Source: Rhizoclosmatium globosum (taxonomy: Eukaryota; Chytridiomycota; Chytridiomycetes; Chytridiales; Chytriomycetaceae). Taken from it: a stretch of DNA of 64,000 nt. Shown here piece after piece: positions 62,531 through 64,000 of this stretch. The position numbers were made by a program, and so were the translations under genes. The DNA lies in assembly GCA_002104985.1 (NCBI GenBank), contig MCGO01000105.1, positions 80,520 through 144,519 on the forward strand. Reading direction: 5' to 3'. The first letter of the stretch is position 1. Every line of letters starts with the position of its first letter. The notes beneath the pieces are model-generated. The model was given only the letters and a program-made list of their open reading frames with translations. It was not told where the DNA came from and made no database searches.

Positions 62531-62603
62531 TCCCCTAGTTGGTGGGACGCACTGCTGACGAGCCACCTCCCTAATCAAAGAGAGAAGGCAACTTCACTCA
62601 GGA

Positions 62604-62741
62604 GATCAAGATGATCAGATACCGTCGTAGTCCTGACCGTAAACTATGCCGACTAGGGATCGGGCGTTGTATTTCATGACCGCTCGGCACCTTATAGAAA
62701 TCAAAGTCTTTGGGTACCGGGGGGGTATGGTCGCAAGGCTG

Positions 62742-62785
<44 letters not shown>

Positions 62786-63398
62786 GCGGCTAATTTGATC
62801 ACACGGGGAAACTCACCAGGTCCAGACATAGTAGGATTGACAGATTGAGAGCTCTTTCTTGATTCTATGGGTGGTGGTGCATGGCCGTTCTTAGTTGGTG
62901 GAGTGATTTGTCTGGTTAATTCCGATAACGAACGAGACCTTAGTCTGCTAAATAGTTGGGCTCACTTTGGTGGGGTTTCAACTTCTTAGAGAGACTTCTT
63001 ACGCATAGTGAGAGGAGTTTGAGGCAATAACAGGTCTGTGATGCCCTTAGATGTTCTGGGCCGCACGCGCGCTACCAATGATGGAGGCAGCAAGTTAATT
63101 CACCTTGGCCGGAAGGCCGGGTAATCTTGTGAACTTTATCGTGTTGGGGATTGTCCTTTGTAATTATCGGACATGAACGAGGAATTCCTAGTAAGCGCAA
63201 GTCATCAGCTTGCGTTGATTACGTCCCTGCCCTTTGTACCACCGCCCGTCGCTACTACCGATGAATGCTTAGTGAGACCTCCGGATCGACGATTTTTGGG
63301 CCGCAAGCCTGATGGTTGTTGAGAAGCTGGTCAACTGGTCATTTAGAGGAAGTAAAAGTCGTACAAGGTACCGTAGGTGAACTGCGGTTGGATCATTA
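62604..63398 (+). rRNA. 18S rRNA, 3' part (after insertion)
   Basis: Universal 18S segments are all present in order: GATCAGATACCGTCGTAG, ACTATGCCGACTAGGGATCG, GGAATTGACGGAAGGGCACC, TTCTTAGTTGGTGGAGTG, AACGAACGAGACCTTA, TTAGATGTTCTGGGCCGCAC and the 3' end GGATCATTA at 63398. Many one-base losses occur at conserved spots, for example TTTGATCACACGGGG for TTTGACTCAACACGGGG and CGATGAATGCTTAG for CGATTGAATGGCTTAG. They point to sequencing indels or a non-functional copy. Confidence 0.93.
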
Positions 63399-64000
63399 CT
63401 GATTCTGCTATGGACCCCCAATTTTCTGAGGGCAGTGTTTGCTTTCTTGGAGTCGTCAAAAACTCTAAGGGCAGGCAAGGCATTCCTGAGAAAGGGGTAA
63501 CCCTGACGCCAGTTTACATCGCGTCCTTATTGGATAGCGATCGTACGTTCTTGGAGGACTGCAGGCCGTCTTTTTAGTTCGGTAGGCTGTTTCCTTTTCC
63601 ATGCAAACGTCCGGTGGTTTTCTGCCTAGCGCGAATCGAGGATCGACTCTTGGGTTGATTTTCTTTTGAATCCTAGGGATGATGCGAGTTTTGAGTTTTG
63701 GTTCTGGACTGTTCTTGGTCTTTTTGTCTTTGGACTTCTTTGGTTCTGAGTGACTGAAAGACAGGGGAGAGCTCAGGGGAATTGACGAACTTCTAAGAAG
63801 ATCCGCAAGGGTTGGCTTGGAAGTGGAGATTTCTCTAGGGTTTTTTTCTGTTGATTGGGAGCGAAAGGATTGGGGGGGAAAGGAGGTGGGAGTTCTGGGG
63901 ATAGAAGGAGTCAAACGTGCGATTCGTGTTGAGCCTTGGGGGACGAGGGGAGAAAGACCTTTGGGAAAGTCCGAGACGAGCGCCTGGAGGGAGAGCTATT
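63399..64000. other. Sequence downstream of 18S, possibly ITS1; no 5.8S seen
   Basis: ITS1 should follow, with 5.8S (containing AACGGATCTCTTGGCTC) after about 200-300 nt. I see no 5.8S in these 600 nt. A minus-strand frame at 63465-63914 encodes a Pro/Ser/Lys-rich protein (starting MTPSIPRTPTSFPPQSF), which may be spurious. The region could be a long ITS1 or a second insertion. Confidence 0.45.

Larger units (their letters stand above)
56932..62603 (+). mobile_element. APE-type non-LTR retrotransposon inserted in 18S rDNA
   Basis: The 18S text stops at GATCGAAGATGA (56920-56931) and resumes at 62604 with GATCAAGATGA, followed by the correct next bases (TCAGATACCGTCGTAG). This 11-12-bp near-duplication marks target-primed insertion. 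Inside, in order, are a GC-rich 5' region, an ORF1-like stretch, an AP endonuclease (IASWNVR, DIVALQE, GDFNI), a reverse transcriptase (GPDGI, GIKQGTP, YVDD) and a C-terminal zinc-binding domain. APE plus zf-RVT points to an L1/Tx1-type lineage. R7 and R8 elements of animals also use 18S sites, but R8 belongs to the R2 lineage without an APE domain. All frames are interrupted, so this copy is dead or poorly sequenced. Length is about 5.7 kb. Confidence 0.85.

Noticed and set aside
63269..63478. Protein-coding frame at the end of 18S
   Set aside because: It lies over conserved rRNA sequence.

Overview
The window looks like nuclear DNA of a zoosporic (chytrid-like) fungus. It has many short introns (about 40-65 nt, GT-AG, one apparent GC-AG), dense genes on both strands, LysM/CE4 chitin deacetylases, a CBM19-like chitin-binding module, and orthologs of fungal housekeeping genes: Dbp9/DDX56, FAF2/Ubx2, Mrt4, HscB/Jac1 and a JMJD5-like JmjC protein. 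SLC1-type transporters, Cache-like receptors and 7TM-like proteins fit an early-diverging fungus rather than Dikarya. The species cannot be named from sequence alone.

Layout. 0-12.5 kb: an unrecognised coiled-coil protein, then a five-exon gene joining a PstS-like phosphate-binding domain to a multipass membrane domain and a long disordered tail, then Dbp9 and a four-repeat Myb/SANT protein. 12.8-18 kb: a 5'-truncated Cache-like receptor, the relic of another copy, and a membrane-protein gene split by a 1.4-kb inverted-repeat element. 18-31 kb: an F-box-like protein, the FAF2 ortholog, three LysM-chitin deacetylase copies (two clearly damaged), two tRNA genes, a GNAT, a small secreted protein and a multipass protein. 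31-35 kb: two SLC1 transporters as a convergent inverted duplication. 35-42 kb: three tandem Cache-like receptors with a JmjC gene between them. 42-45.5 kb: a decayed tandem array of three 7TM-like genes. 46-56 kb: HscB, Mrt4, an ABCC transporter and a secreted CBM19-like protein. 56.5-64 kb: a 5'-truncated 18S rRNA gene interrupted by a roughly 5.7-kb APE-type non-LTR retrotransposon, then possible ITS sequence.

Two surface-sensing families stand out, the PstS-7TM fusion and the Cache-like receptors lacking an output domain. Both would be consistent with chemosensing, but this is inference. The most unusual element is the APE/zf-RVT non-LTR retrotransposon in 18S rDNA, bounded by a target-site duplication.

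Caution on frameshifts. Single-base frameshifts occur in conserved single-copy genes (HscB, Mrt4, ABCC) and as one-base losses in universally conserved 18S segments. Some apparent pseudogenes may therefore be assembly indel errors. Structural lesions (missing exons, the inserted element, truncations) do not share that weakness.
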